Below are positions 25,736-34,800 of a stretch of DNA of 64,000 bases, piece after piece. This stretch comes from Kaistella montana. GTDB lineage: Bacteria; Bacteroidota; Bacteroidia; Flavobacteriales; Weeksellaceae. How positions within the stretch are numbered: the first letter of the stretch is position 1; every line of letters starts with the position of its first letter. Under the pieces are notes generated by a model. It made no database searches, was not told the origin of the DNA, and saw only the letters and a list, made by a program, of their open reading frames with translations. The position numbers and the translations under genes are program-made. The stretch spans positions 310,001-374,000 of the forward strand of contig NZ_JANFQP010000001.1 of the NCBI RefSeq assembly GCF_024436175.1, in the 5' to 3' direction.

Positions 25736-26929
25736 ATGATTTCTAAAAATTATCTGGAAACCCTTCAGAATGAATTACAAAATATCAAAAACGACGGTCT
25801 TTTCAAAACTGAAAGAATTATTACTTCCCAACAATCTGCGGAAATCGAAGCTAATGGAAAAAAATTGCTCAACTTTTGTGCAAACAATTATTTAGGACTT
25901 TCTAATCATCCGGAAGTGATGAAAGCTTCTCAAGATATGATTGAAAGCCACGGTTACGGGATGTCTTCCGTTCGTTTCATTTGCGGAACTCAGGATATTC
26001 ACAAAGAATTGGAAGTGAAAATTTCGAAGTTTTTGGGAATGGAAGATACTATTCTTTATGCAGCTTGTTTTGATGCGAATGGTGGTGTTTTCGAACCTTT
26101 ATTTTCAGAGGATGACGCTATTATTTCTGATGAATTGAACCATGCTTCAATCATTGACGGCGTTCGTCTTTGCAAAGCTGCGAGATACCGTTACAAAAAT
26201 AATAATATGGAAGATTTGGAAGCACAATTAAAAGCAGCTTCTGAAAAAAATCACCGTTTCAGAATCATTGTTACCGACGGAGTTTTCTCCATGGATGGAA
26301 TTGTTGCTGATCTAAAAGGCGTTTGCGATTTGGCTGAAAAATACGATTGTTTGGTGATGGTTGATGATTCCCACGCAACAGGATTTATTGGAAAAACCGG
26401 TCGTGGAACTCATGAAGCCAACGAAGTGATGGGAAGAGTTGATTTGATAACTTCAACTTTGGGAAAAGCTTTAGGAGGCGCGCTTGGCGGATTTACTTCC
26501 GGTAAAAAAGAAATTATTGACATGTTGAGACAGCGTTCCAGACCGTATTTATTCTCGAATTCCTTGGCTCCGGGAATTGTTGGTGCGGCGATGAAAGTTT
26601 TAGATATGATTTCTGAAGATACTTCGTTGCGAGATCGCGTGATGGAAAATGCAGAATATTTCCGAACTGAAATGAAAGCCAAAGGTTTCGATATTCCGGA
26701 TGGTGATGCTGCGATTGTTCCGGTGATGTTATACGACGCACCTTTAGCTCAAAAAATGGCAGAAAAACTGATGGATGAAGGAATTTATGTAATCGGATTT
26801 TTCTATCCTGTGGTGCCAAAAGGGAAAGCCAGGATTCGTGTCCAACTTTCTGCTGCGCATACCAAAGAACAATTGGATAAAGCAATTGCCGCTTTCGAAA
26901 AAGTGGGGAAAGAATTGAGTGTTATTTAA
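25736..26929 (+). CDS. kbl: Glycine C-acetyltransferase (2-amino-3-ketobutyrate CoA ligase)
   Basis: This PLP enzyme splits 2-amino-3-ketobutyrate with CoA to glycine and acetyl-CoA in threonine breakdown. At 397 residues it matches the family length, with [27 protein letters not shown] for PLP binding, and the Schiff-base lysine at 244 in [13 protein letters not shown]. The related 8-amino-7-oxononanoate and 5-aminolevulinate synthases share the fold, but the N-terminal and C-terminal sequences ([33 protein letters not shown]) fit Kbl best. Threonine dehydrogenase is not in the window. Confidence 0.93.
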   Translation: MISKNYLETLQNELQNIKNDGLFKTERIITSQQSAEIEANGKKLLNFCANNYLGLSNHPEVMKASQDMIESHGYGMSSVRFICGTQDIHKELEVKISKFLGMEDTILYAACFDANGGVFEPLFSEDDAIISDELNHASIIDGVRLCKAARYRYKNNNMEDLEAQLKAASEKNHRFRIIVTDGVFSMDGIVADLKGVCDLAEKYDCLVMVDDSHATGFIGKTGRGTHEANEVMGRVDLITSTLGKALGGALGGFTSGKKEIIDMLRQRSRPYLFSNSLAPGIVGAAMKVLDMISEDTSLRDRVMENAEYFRTEMKAKGFDIPDGDAAIVPVMLYDAPLAQKMAEKLMDEGIYVIGFFYPVVPKGKARIRVQLSAAHTKEQLDKAIAAFEKVGKELSVI

Positions 26930-26950
26930 TAGAAGAATATTAAAAAACTA

Positions 26951-26980
26951 AAAAACCTTCCATTTTGGGAGGTTTTTTTT
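26951..26980. terminator. Bidirectional terminator after kbl
   Basis: A-rich CCTTCC pairs with GGGAGG (one T-G pair) around ATTTT and runs into T8. The complement also carries a T-run for the opposing permease gene. Confidence 0.85.
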
Positions 26981-26982
26981 AT

Positions 26983-28290
26983 TTAGAAAAATATTTTATA
27001 AAGATTTCTTCCACTCGAAATAATGAGTAATAAAGCTACCAAAATTAATGCAGTTTTTCTTGGCATTTTTCCTGCTAATCGAGCTGCGATCGGTGCTGCC
27101 AAAATTCCACCGATAATTAATCCTAAGATAATTTCAATGTTGGAAACTCCCAAACTTGAGAAAAAAACAATCGCTGCAGCAAGGGTTACGAAAAATTCTG
27201 CCATGCTCACTGTTCCGATTACGTAATTGGTTTTTCTTCCTTTGGAAAGTAGGGTAGAAGTCACAATCGGACCCCAACCTCCGCCTCCGAAAGCATCCAT
27301 CATTCCACCCAGAAAACCGAGTCTTCCGATGTGAGTTTTCTGTTTTACTACAATTTTTTTGAAGGCAAGCCTTGTAATTCTGTAGCCCATAATTAGAGTG
27401 TAAGTTGCCATCAATCCTTTCGCTAAATCTTCATATTGATTTCCCAAATAAATGAGCAACAAAGATCCGGAAATTGCGCCAATAACTCCTGGAACCGCGA
27501 GATAAAGCAACATTTTTTTGTTTACATTTCCGTATTTATAATGCGAATAGCCGCTCATCGCACTTGAAAACATTTCCGCAGTGTGAATAGAACCGGAAAT
27601 CGAAGGAAGTTTCACGCCCATTCCCATCATCAGCGTAGAACTCGTCAATCCATAACCCATTCCTAATGCACCATCAACCATTTGGGCAAAAAATCCGATT
27701 GCGAGCATCCAGTAAAATTCATTTGGAATTTCATAAACAAAATCCTTTGCCTGCGCGTATGAAAAGTAATTATCAAATGCAATTCCTAAGAAAAAAGCTG
27801 CAAAAGTGAGTGATAAATAAATCACGATACGCCGGTATTTTTTGGCTTCTTTGGAGTATTGCCATTTCAATTTTTGCTCTTCCTGAATGATTTCGCGTTT
27901 TTTTGTAATAAAATTCTCAAGTTGGAAATCACTCAGCTCGGGTTGATTAGCAATGCTGATAAGCACATTTTTCTTCTGAACAATATCGATAATCTCAGTG
28001 TAAAATTCTGTGCCCAGATCGGTGATCAGCGCGATGTGTGCATTGTAAAAATCGTCTTCGAAAAACCGTCTTTCCTGAATCCGGATGTTGTCTTTACCTT
28101 CTGCGAAAAGTTTAATTTCATCAGAAACCGATTCGAAAATCAAGTTGATTTTAGTATTCGGAAAACTGTTAATAATTGTTTTAAGACTTTCAAGAGCTTC
28201 GTTCCCGCCACCTACAATAAGCACTTTCAGGTTCTCCAGATTCAGGAAAACGCTCAAAGATTGATGCTGAATATTGTTTTCGGACGACAT
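26983..28290 (-). CDS. Fusion of a siroheme-synthase-like (Met8/CysG N) domain with a TauE/SafE permease
   Basis: A chain of 435 residues in two parts. Residues 20-130 look like the NAD-binding precorrin-2 dehydrogenase/ferrochelatase domain: LKVLIVGGGNEALESLK, ALITD (87-91), NVLISIANQPELSDFQL. In classical members the residue before x-Pro in that last motif is Asp; here it is Asn115, so chelatase or dehydrogenase activity may be lost. After a charged linker and one helix (155-176), residues 195-435 form an eight-helix TauE/SafE (TSUP) carrier with GALGMGYG and MMDAFGGGGWGP. It is the last gene of the cys operon, 30 bases after cysN, so it probably moves sulfite, sulfate or another sulfur anion. 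Confidence 0.85.
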   Translation of the reverse strand: MSSENNIQHQSLSVFLNLENLKVLIVGGGNEALESLKTIINSFPNTKINLIFESVSDEIKLFAEGKDNIRIQERRFFEDDFYNAHIALITDLGTEFYTEIIDIVQKKNVLISIANQPELSDFQLENFITKKREIIQEEQKLKWQYSKEAKKYRRIVIYLSLTFAAFFLGIAFDNYFSYAQAKDFVYEIPNEFYWMLAIGFFAQMVDGALGMGYGLTSSTLMMGMGVKLPSISGSIHTAEMFSSAMSGYSHYKYGNVNKKMLLYLAVPGVIGAISGSLLLIYLGNQYEDLAKGLMATYTLIMGYRITRLAFKKIVVKQKTHIGRLGFLGGMMDAFGGGGWGPIVTSTLLSKGRKTNYVIGTVSMAEFFVTLAAAIVFFSSLGVSNIEIILGLIIGGILAAPIAARLAGKMPRKTALILVALLLIISSGRNLYKIFF

Positions 28291-28320
28291 TAAATTCAGT
28301 AAATAATTTTTGTTAAAAAT

Positions 28321-29562
28321 TTACAAAAGCATTACCGCACCAACGGTTGAATTGCTGGTTTCATCGACCAAAATTGCACTTCCTGTTGAATTATTCTTTT
28401 CGAAAGCATCAAAAACTAATGGTGATGAAGTTTTCAGACGTACTTTCACAATTTCATTTAATTTTACTGCGTCGGTAACTGGCGTTTGTTGCAATGTATT
28501 AACATCGATTTTGTATTCGATTTCCTTGACGATAGTTTTTAGAAGTCTGCTTTTGTGTTGAATAAAATATCTGTTTCCTTCGGAAAGTTCGCGTTTATCG
28601 AGCCAGCAAACTAAAGCTTCAAATTCATTTTCAACGCGAGGTTTATTTTCAGATTTAACAAAAAAATCACCACGACTTACATCAATATCGTCTTCTAAAT
28701 GCAAAACAGCAGGTTGCAAAGCGAAAACTTCATCTACTTCATTTCCGCCGGTTTCTACTTTAGAAATTGTGGTTTCAATATTTTCTGGGAGAATGGTTAT
28801 TTTATCGCCTTTTTTATAAGTTCCGGAAATTATTTGACCTGCATACCCGCGATAATCGTGCAATTCTTCGGTTTGCGGACGAATCACATACTGAACCTGA
28901 AACCTTGCGTTTTCGTAATCTACATCTTCATTTACCTCGACATTTTCTAGAAAAGTGAGCAAAGGTTCTTCTTCAAACCAAGCCATTTTCTCGGATTTTT
29001 CTACAATATTATCGCCATAAAATGCTGAAATAGGAAAGTAAGCCACGTTTTTCAAACCGAGACTTTCTGCAACTTGTTCGTAATCTTTTTTAATTTGGTT
29101 AAAAACTTCTTCGGAATAATCAACCAAATCCATTTTATTTACAGCAACTACCACGCGTTTCATTTTCAGAAGCGATGCGATGATGGAATGTCGCCGAGTT
29201 TGCTCGATAACGCCTTGTCGTGCATCAATTAAAATGATGATCAACTGTGAATTCGACGCGCCTGTGATCATATTTCGGGTATATTGTACGTGTCCCGGAG
29301 CGTCTGCAATAATAAATTTCCTTTTTGGTGTAGAAAAATATCGATACGCAACGTCGATCGTGATTCCTTGTTCTCTTTCGGCGCGCAAACCGTCGGTGAG
29401 AATCGCTAAATCGATTCCGTCTGCGTTTTTGTTTTTCGATTGTTTTTCGAGAGCTTCTAATTGGTCTACCAAAATACTTTTGCTGTCGTAAAGCAGTCTT
29501 CCAATTAAGGTACTTTTTCCGTCATCTACACTTCCGGCGGTAATAAATCTTAATATGTCCAT
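28321..29562 (-). CDS. cysN: Sulfate adenylyltransferase, GTPase subunit
   Basis: CysN is the elongation-factor-like GTPase that drives APS formation by CysD. The P-loop GSVDDGKST is at residues 10-18, DAPGH and NKMD give the other GTPase motifs, and beta-barrel domains II and III follow. At 413 residues it ends without a C-terminal CysC (APS kinase) domain, in line with the APS-type reductase in this operon. The frame also allows an ATG at 29577, but 29562 gives the family N terminus MDILRFITAGSVDDGK. Confidence 0.94.
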   Translation of the reverse strand: MDILRFITAGSVDDGKSTLIGRLLYDSKSILVDQLEALEKQSKNKNADGIDLAILTDGLRAEREQGITIDVAYRYFSTPKRKFIIADAPGHVQYTRNMITGASNSQLIIILIDARQGVIEQTRRHSIIASLLKMKRVVVAVNKMDLVDYSEEVFNQIKKDYEQVAESLGLKNVAYFPISAFYGDNIVEKSEKMAWFEEEPLLTFLENVEVNEDVDYENARFQVQYVIRPQTEELHDYRGYAGQIISGTYKKGDKITILPENIETTISKVETGGNEVDEVFALQPAVLHLEDDIDVSRGDFFVKSENKPRVENEFEALVCWLDKRELSEGNRYFIQHKSRLLKTIVKEIEYKIDVNTLQQTPVTDAVKLNEIVKVRLKTSSPLVFDAFEKNNSTGSAILVDETSNSTVGAVMLL

Positions 29563-29643
29563 ATTTAATTTGATCATTAAAAATCACTAATGAATTTGAT
29601 GTTTAAACTCACTAATAATTAGTAATTTTTCTCTGTTAATTTG

Positions 29644-30552
29644 TTAAAAATATCCTCCTTTTTTGCGGTCTTCCATTGCAGCTTCGGTCACTTTATCGTC
29701 AATTCTGGTTTCGCCGCGCTCGGAAATTCTAGAAGCTGTAATTTCATTCACCACTTCGTCCAAAGTTGCGGCATCGCTTTCTACAGCAGCGGTACAAGTC
29801 ATATCGCCCACAGTTCTGTAACGCACCTTTTTGTTGATAATCGTGTCGTTTTCATCAATAGTAATGAAATCGGAAACTGCAATTAATTGACCTTCATATT
29901 CAATAACATCGCGCTGATGAGCAAAATAAATCGAAGGAAGTTGAATTTTTTCTTTTTTAATGTAATTCCAAACATCAAGTTCGGTCCAGTTTGAAATTGG
30001 GAAAACTCTTACATTTTCACCTTTGTGAATTCTTCCGTTGTAGATATTCCAAAGTTCCGGTCTTTGAAGTTTGGGTTCCCACTGCCCGAATTCATCACGA
30101 ACAGAGAAAAAACGTTCTTTCGCTCTGGCTTTTTCCTCATCACGACGTGCTCCGCCGATGCAAGCGTCAAATTTGAATTCTTCAATCGTATCGAGAAGAG
30201 TATGCGTTTGAAGCCAGTTTCTCGACGCGAATTTTCCTTTAGGTTCGGTGAGTTTTTTCTCGCGAATCGTGTCTTCTACTTTTCTTACGATCAGTTCGGC
30301 GCCGATTTCTTTGGCTAAATTGTCGCGATATGCTAAAGCTTCTGGGAAATTGTGTCCGGTATCAATATGAACCAACGGAAAAGGAATTTTCATAGGTGCG
30401 AAAGCCTTTTTTGCGAGATGAACCAACGTGATAGAATCTTTGCCACCACTGAAAAGCAGCGCTGGATTTTCGAATTGTGCCGCTAATTCGCGCATGATAA
30501 AAATACTTTCGGCTTCTAATTGTTCCAGGTAGTCTAATTGATATTTGCTCAT
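29644..30552 (-). CDS. cysD: Sulfate adenylyltransferase, catalytic subunit
   Basis: CysD makes adenylyl sulfate (APS) from ATP and sulfate together with CysN. The PP-loop SGGKDS is at residues 35-40, with HIDTGHNFPEAL and RRDEEKARAKER also typical. The start at 30552 (MSKYQLDYLEQLEAESI) fits homologues; a GTG at 30561 is the only longer choice. The 302-residue length is normal. It lies between cysH (65 bases) and cysN (81 bases) in the same orientation. Confidence 0.95.
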   Translation of the reverse strand: MSKYQLDYLEQLEAESIFIMRELAAQFENPALLFSGGKDSITLVHLAKKAFAPMKIPFPLVHIDTGHNFPEALAYRDNLAKEIGAELIVRKVEDTIREKKLTEPKGKFASRNWLQTHTLLDTIEEFKFDACIGGARRDEEKARAKERFFSVRDEFGQWEPKLQRPELWNIYNGRIHKGENVRVFPISNWTELDVWNYIKKEKIQLPSIYFAHQRDVIEYEGQLIAVSDFITIDENDTIINKKVRYRTVGDMTCTAAVESDAATLDEVVNEITASRISERGETRIDDKVTEAAMEDRKKGGYF

Positions 30553-30617
30553 ATTGATCACTAAAGAATTTTTGAGATTGAATTAAAATTTTTAAAATAA
30601 AGAATTTTGGAAGTAGT

Positions 30618-31310
30618 TTACTTCGAATGTAAACCGCATTCTTTCTGGGATTCTTCCCAAAACCATCTTCCAGCTCTTGGATTTTCGCCTTCTGTGATGG
30701 CTCTTGTACAAGGTTTACAGCCCACGCTGATGAAGCCTTTTTTGTGAAGAGGTAAATCTTGCACTTTATTTTCTTCGATGTATTTCAAAACATCATTGTA
30801 AGTCCAATGAATCAGCGGGTTGAATTTGAAAAGGTTTCTCGTTTCGTCCCATTCGATCATTTTCATGCTTTCGCGGTTTTCAGATTGTTCGCTGCGTAAA
30901 CCAGTAATCCATATTTTAGTTCCTTCCAAAGCACGATTCAAAGGTTTTACTTTTCGGATGTAGCAACATTCTTTTCGGTTTTCTACGGAATGAAAAAATG
31001 CATTAATTCCCTTTTCGTTTACATATTTTTCCACATCATTTGCATCGGGAAAATAAACTTCCGTTTTGGTTTTGTATCGAGCGTTGTTCTGAGAAAGTAG
31101 TTCGTAATGTTCATAAAAAAGCCTTCCGGTATCCAAAGTGAATACTTTAATGTTCATTTTATTTCTAAAAATCATGTCCGTAATCACTTGATCTTCTTGT
31201 CCCAAAGAAGTTGAAAAAACGGCTCCTTCCGGGAATTTTTCCGCGATGAATCGAAGACTTTCTTCGGTAGATAAATTTTCGAGATTCAGAATATCGTCGG
31301 TTGAAAGCAT
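30618..31310 (-). CDS. cysH: Assimilatory APS reductase (CysH type with Fe-S cysteines)
   Basis: This enzyme of 230 residues reduces activated sulfate to sulfite with thioredoxin. It carries the paired Cys115-Cys116 (KECCYIRK) and Cys198-x-x-Cys201 (GCKPC) that bind a [4Fe-4S] cluster in enzymes that use APS directly, plus the catalytic cysteine Cys225 near the C terminus (KECGLH). The PAPS-specific E. coli type lacks the four cluster cysteines. No APS kinase is seen here, which fits direct APS use. It is the first structural gene of the operon and lies behind the palindrome at 31357-31373. Confidence 0.94.
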   Translation of the reverse strand: MLSTDDILNLENLSTEESLRFIAEKFPEGAVFSTSLGQEDQVITDMIFRNKMNIKVFTLDTGRLFYEHYELLSQNNARYKTKTEVYFPDANDVEKYVNEKGINAFFHSVENRKECCYIRKVKPLNRALEGTKIWITGLRSEQSENRESMKMIEWDETRNLFKFNPLIHWTYNDVLKYIEENKVQDLPLHKKGFISVGCKPCTRAITEGENPRAGRWFWEESQKECGLHSK

Positions 31311-31332
31311 ATTGAAATCTTTATTTAGGAGG

Positions 31333-31340
31333 CAAATTTA
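31333..31340 (-). promoter_or_regulatory. -7 promoter box for the cysH-cysD-cysN operon
   Basis: TAAATTTG on the minus strand, 22 bases before the cysH ATG. Confidence 0.65.
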
Positions 31341-31356
31341 CTTCATAAAAATTTAA

Positions 31357-31373
31357 TCTACAAAAATGGTAGA
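31357..31373 (-). promoter_or_regulatory. Palindrome over the -33 region of the cys promoter
   Basis: TCTAC-N7-GTAGA forms a perfect inverted repeat whose nearest edge is 16 bases upstream of the -7 box, so it covers the -33 region. The Rrf2-type regulator gene lies directly upstream, making this its likely operator. Confidence 0.55.
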
Positions 31374-31392
31374 CTATTAAATCAAAAAAAGG

Positions 31393-31800
31393 TTAGTCTT
31401 TTAGTTCAAGAAGCGATTTTTTCTCCAAAATTGCCAAAGTAGCATCACGAACTTCGATCAAAACATCGTGTAATGCGCAGTGCTCTTCTGTACAATTGGT
31501 GCATTTTTCATAAAAATTTAGGCTTACACACGGCAACATCGCGATTGGACCATTTACCAATCGAATGATTTTTGCCAACGAAATATCCCGTGGATTTTTA
31601 CTGAAAAAATAGCCTCCACCTTTCCCTTTTTTACTGTCGAGAATTTCAGCTTTTTTGAGTTCAAGAAGGATATTTTCCAGGAATTTAAGAGGAATTTTCT
31701 TTTTTTCTGAAATCTCGGAAATCAAAATCGGACCTTCATCTTGTTTGTCAACAAGATATGAAAGTGCTTTCAGGGCGTATTGAGATTTTTTGGATAGCAT
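31393..31800 (-). CDS. Rrf2-family transcriptional regulator
   Basis: A winged-helix regulator of 135 residues. The DNA-binding N terminus (MLSKKSQYALKALSYLV, then IPLKFLENILLELKKAEIL and the GKGGGY wing) is standard Rrf2. Cysteines 91, 100, 103 and 108 (with CTNC) form a ligand set that could bind an Fe-S cluster, as in IscR-like members, or another metal; the sulfur-type members CymR and CysR are an alternative comparison. Its position immediately upstream of cysH in the same direction makes it the likely controller of sulfate assimilation. Its -7 box ends four bases from the ATG. Confidence 0.9.
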   Translation of the reverse strand: MLSKKSQYALKALSYLVDKQDEGPILISEISEKKKIPLKFLENILLELKKAEILDSKKGKGGGYFFSKNPRDISLAKIIRLVNGPIAMLPCVSLNFYEKCTNCTEEHCALHDVLIEVRDATLAILEKKSLLELKD

Positions 31801-31804
31801 TTAG

Positions 31805-31812
31805 CAAAAGTA
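31805..31812 (-). promoter_or_regulatory. -7 promoter box of the Rrf2 gene, probably leaderless
   Basis: TACTTTTG on the minus strand fits TAnnTTTG and ends four bases before the ATG at 31800, so the transcript may start at or beside the start codon. Confidence 0.5.
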
Positions 31813-31883
31813 ATAAAAATAGGAGAATATAAAATTTCGGCTTCAATAGAAAATTGATTAAGTTCGCATAAATTTATTTAAAA

Positions 31884-32312
31884 ATGTTTAGCAAACAAGA
31901 AGCGCAAAAGCTCAAAAAAGATTTTTGGATCGCTTTCGGGAAAAGTTTTCCTAGAAAATGGTTGTTGTATGACACCAAAATTAAGGATTTTTCTTTTAAA
32001 TTTTACGCAGATAACAAAAAAGCGGAAGTTTCTATCGATATTGAAATGAAAGACGAACTCTTTCGAAATGCCTACTACGAAAAGATTTGGTCGCTGGAAG
32101 AAAAGCTGAAAGAAGAAGTTGGCGAATTTTATAAAGATGAATTTTACACTTTGGAAAACGGAAAAGTAATTTCCAGAATTTGGGTCACCAAAGAAAATGT
32201 TTCAGTTTTCAATAAAAATACTTGGCAAGAAATTTTCGAGTTTTTTGTAGAAAAAATGGAAGGTTTCGAAAGATTTTTCTACGATTATGAAGATTTTATC
32301 AAAGATATTTAA
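31884..32312 (+). CDS. DUF4268 domain protein
   Basis: A 142-residue cytosolic protein made almost wholly of a DUF4268 domain: KKDFWIAFGKSFPRKWLLYD, then KFYADNKKAEVSIDIE and a C-terminal helical stretch rich in Phe and Glu. The family is seen alone and at the end of restriction-like or nuclease-like proteins; this copy has no nuclease motif that I can find. It stands alone between the cys locus and the gld genes, which face it across a shared terminator. Function unknown. Confidence 0.8.
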   Translation: MFSKQEAQKLKKDFWIAFGKSFPRKWLLYDTKIKDFSFKFYADNKKAEVSIDIEMKDELFRNAYYEKIWSLEEKLKEEVGEFYKDEFYTLENGKVISRIWVTKENVSVFNKNTWQEIFEFFVEKMEGFERFFYDYEDFIKDI

Positions 32313-32317
32313 ACAAA

Positions 32318-32349
32318 AAAACGGTTCCAAAATTTGAAACCGTTTTCTT
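32318..32349. terminator. Bidirectional terminator
   Basis: AAAACGGTT pairs with AACCGTTTT around CCAAAATTTGA. A and T runs on both sides serve the DUF4268 gene and gldG. Confidence 0.85.
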
Positions 32350-32366
32350 TTTATTTAACTGAATTT

Positions 32367-34022
32367 TTAAGCAAATTTCTTTTTTCTAAGCCAGAAGAAA
32401 AATCCTCCCAAAAGCCCGATAATCGCAATAGGAATCAGTAAATTGATCCATTGCCATTTCGATCTTTCTTCGTCAATTCTCTGCCGATCGAGTAATCTCG
32501 CTTCGATATTTCGGTTCCGGAGTTCCATTAAATTAGCATCATCCAAAAGGAAATCGAGTGCATTTCTTAGGAATTGTTCGTTTCCGTAGGTTTGTTTGGT
32601 GAGCAAATCTTCACCTAAAGGCAACGCTTTTCCTTTGTAAACTTGGTTTCTCCCGATATCTCCGTCGGCAATTACAATCATTTTATTGTCCAAGCTTTGC
32701 GATTTGAAATTCGGATAAGTCGTTCTTTCGCTACGTGTTGCGTATGCTGAATTGAATTTTCCTTCTAAACTTACCGCAAAAATTTTCGGTGAACTTGGTT
32801 TGTCGAATTCGCTGAGAGAATCAGCGCGTACAATTTCGCCCAACGCAACATAATTGGGAACTTGCTTCGTATTGGTTCTTTCGCTGGATTCGAAAAGAAC
32901 ATTGGTTTTGATATTTTTTCTTCCTAAAGTATCGATGGAAGTTGGAAATTCAAATTTTACCGGATTGATGTTTTTGGTAATCGGATTTTTATTTTCGGCA
33001 ATTCCTAAAGGAAAATAAGGCCAAAGAAAACTACTGAATTGCGGATTTCCGGCCACTTCACCGGAAACAATTCTGATGAGTGCCGATTTTTTCATATCCT
33101 TCACCAATCCTGGATTAATTCGGATTCCGTAATTGAAAAAGAAATCTGTCAATTTCGTATCCATCGGATAAGCCATGATTTTTTTCGATCGGAAAAGTGT
33201 GTCCATTTCTGCATTCACAGCGTCAATCATCCACAACGTTTTCCCGCCATTCATGATGTATTGATCGAGAATTACTTTTTCGTTTTCGGTGAATGGTTTT
33301 CTGGGTTTTGCGATCACCAAAGCGTCCATTTTTTTTAATTTAGGAAGATCGGCTATAGTCAATTCTTCCTGATTTTCGGGAATTATCGGACCAGCGTTGT
33401 AATTTTCGAGTGCCATTTCCATAAAACCTTGAAATTGCTCCGGACTCAATTCGTCTTGATTGATCAGAATTCCGATACTTTTCTTTCTTTCTTCGGTGAT
33501 GGCTTTAATATTTGAAGCAAAATTATATTCCAAACTTTCGATAGATCGGGTTAATTGTTCGGAAGCGTCGATTCCGGTTTGGTTGATGATTAAAGGAATT
33601 GAAGCGCCGTAAGAATTGTATTTGATCGCAGCAAACGGAAACATCACGATTTCCGAGATTTTCCCGTCTTTCATGTCCGGAAGAATCGAAGGTTGCATTC
33701 CCATCGCGGCCAAAGTATCTTTCGACATTTTGGTTTTTATCGGATCGATGAATTTATAATCGATTTTCGGATTGATTTTTCGGAATTCTTCGAGCATAAA
33801 TTTCGTTTCATTCTGCAATTGACGGAAACTCGCTGGGAAATCGCCTTCCAGATAAACATCCACCTGAAGCGGTTTGTCGACTGATTCCAGAATTTTCACG
33901 GTAGAATCGGAGAGGGTGTAGCGTTTTTCTTGAGTAAGATCGAGTCGTTTTGAGAAAATTCCGAAAACTCCGGCCAATAAAATTAATGCAAGAATGCTAT
34001 ATATAATGTTCTTTTTGTTCAT
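32367..34022 (-). CDS. gldG: Gliding-motility ABC transporter component GldG
   Basis: GldG is the large extracytoplasmic component that works with the permease GldF and ATPase GldA in Flavobacteria. The 551 residues have one N-terminal anchor (about 5-23), the ABC_transp_aux-type start RLDLTQEKRYTLSDSTVKIL, a long periplasmic region with WMIDAVNAEMDTL, and a C-terminal helix (about 527-545) ending in a basic tail. It lies 24 bases after gldF. gldA is not in the window, as in other flavobacteria where it is unlinked. The genes alone do not prove that the organism glides. Confidence 0.92.
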   Translation of the reverse strand: MNKKNIIYSILALILLAGVFGIFSKRLDLTQEKRYTLSDSTVKILESVDKPLQVDVYLEGDFPASFRQLQNETKFMLEEFRKINPKIDYKFIDPIKTKMSKDTLAAMGMQPSILPDMKDGKISEIVMFPFAAIKYNSYGASIPLIINQTGIDASEQLTRSIESLEYNFASNIKAITEERKKSIGILINQDELSPEQFQGFMEMALENYNAGPIIPENQEELTIADLPKLKKMDALVIAKPRKPFTENEKVILDQYIMNGGKTLWMIDAVNAEMDTLFRSKKIMAYPMDTKLTDFFFNYGIRINPGLVKDMKKSALIRIVSGEVAGNPQFSSFLWPYFPLGIAENKNPITKNINPVKFEFPTSIDTLGRKNIKTNVLFESSERTNTKQVPNYVALGEIVRADSLSEFDKPSSPKIFAVSLEGKFNSAYATRSERTTYPNFKSQSLDNKMIVIADGDIGRNQVYKGKALPLGEDLLTKQTYGNEQFLRNALDFLLDDANLMELRNRNIEARLLDRQRIDEERSKWQWINLLIPIAIIGLLGGFFFWLRKKKFA

Positions 34023-34046
34023 TTTTAAATATCTAAACAGTTCAGT

Positions 34047-34775
34047 TTATTTTTTCTTTTCTACAAAAATTTTAGCCAAAAACAGGCAAATTACTATCAC
34101 TAAAATGAAATAGAAAACATCTTTTGCATCGATAAGACCTCGTGTGAAAGCTAGAAAATGCTGATAAAAACCAAGATTAGAAAGTACATAATCTACACCG
34201 CCCAATAATTTATAACTCGCTAATTGTTCGATCCCAAAATAGAAAATAAAACACATGAAAACACCGAGCAAATACGCCATAATTTGGTTCTGCGAAAGGG
34301 AAGAAGCCAAGATTCCAACAGCTGAAAATACTGCGGTAAGAATAATTAATCCGAAATAACTTCCGTAAGTTGCGCCCAAATCGATGTTGCCTTCTGGAAC
34401 GCCCAAAACGTAAACCGTGTACAAATAAATTACCGACGGAACCAAGCAAAGTACACCCACCAACCAAACGGAAAGGAATTTCCCTATGATAATTTCGGAG
34501 ATTTTGATCGGTTGCGAAAAAAGCCAATTCAAGGTTCCGGATTGTTGCTCTTCTGCCAAAGTTTTCATGGAAATTGCGGGCATAATGAACATCAGTAACC
34601 ACGGAACAAGCACGAAATAACTTTGAAGGGAAGCCGTTCCGATATCGAAAATATTGGAATCGTTTTCGAAGAAAAACAGAAAAAGCGTTCCGATTAAACT
34701 AAAAGCCGCGATAATTAACCACGCGCTCCAATTCCCAAAATAACTCCAAAGTTCTTTTTTGAATATTGCGATCAT
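34047..34775 (-). CDS. gldF: Gliding-motility ABC transporter permease GldF
   Basis: A six-helix ABC-2-type permease of 242 residues. It begins MIAIFKKELWSYFGNWSAWL and has the MPAISMKTLAEEQQSGTLNWLFSQP block that is typical of permeases serving export or membrane remodelling. The length matches GldF. It is placed between a HemJ-like gene and gldG with gaps of about 25 bases, so the three genes are probably one transcript. Confidence 0.92.
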   Translation of the reverse strand: MIAIFKKELWSYFGNWSAWLIIAAFSLIGTLFLFFFENDSNIFDIGTASLQSYFVLVPWLLMFIMPAISMKTLAEEQQSGTLNWLFSQPIKISEIIIGKFLSVWLVGVLCLVPSVIYLYTVYVLGVPEGNIDLGATYGSYFGLIILTAVFSAVGILASSLSQNQIMAYLLGVFMCFIFYFGIEQLASYKLLGGVDYVLSNLGFYQHFLAFTRGLIDAKDVFYFILVIVICLFLAKIFVEKKK

Positions 34776-34800
34776 TTTTATAATGAATTATTGAGAAAAA

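Noticed and set aside
29600-29630. ACTAATAATTAGT palindrome between cysD and cysN as an operator
   Set aside because: It is short, pure A/T-rich sequence inside an operon with no promoter box beside it, so chance is likely.
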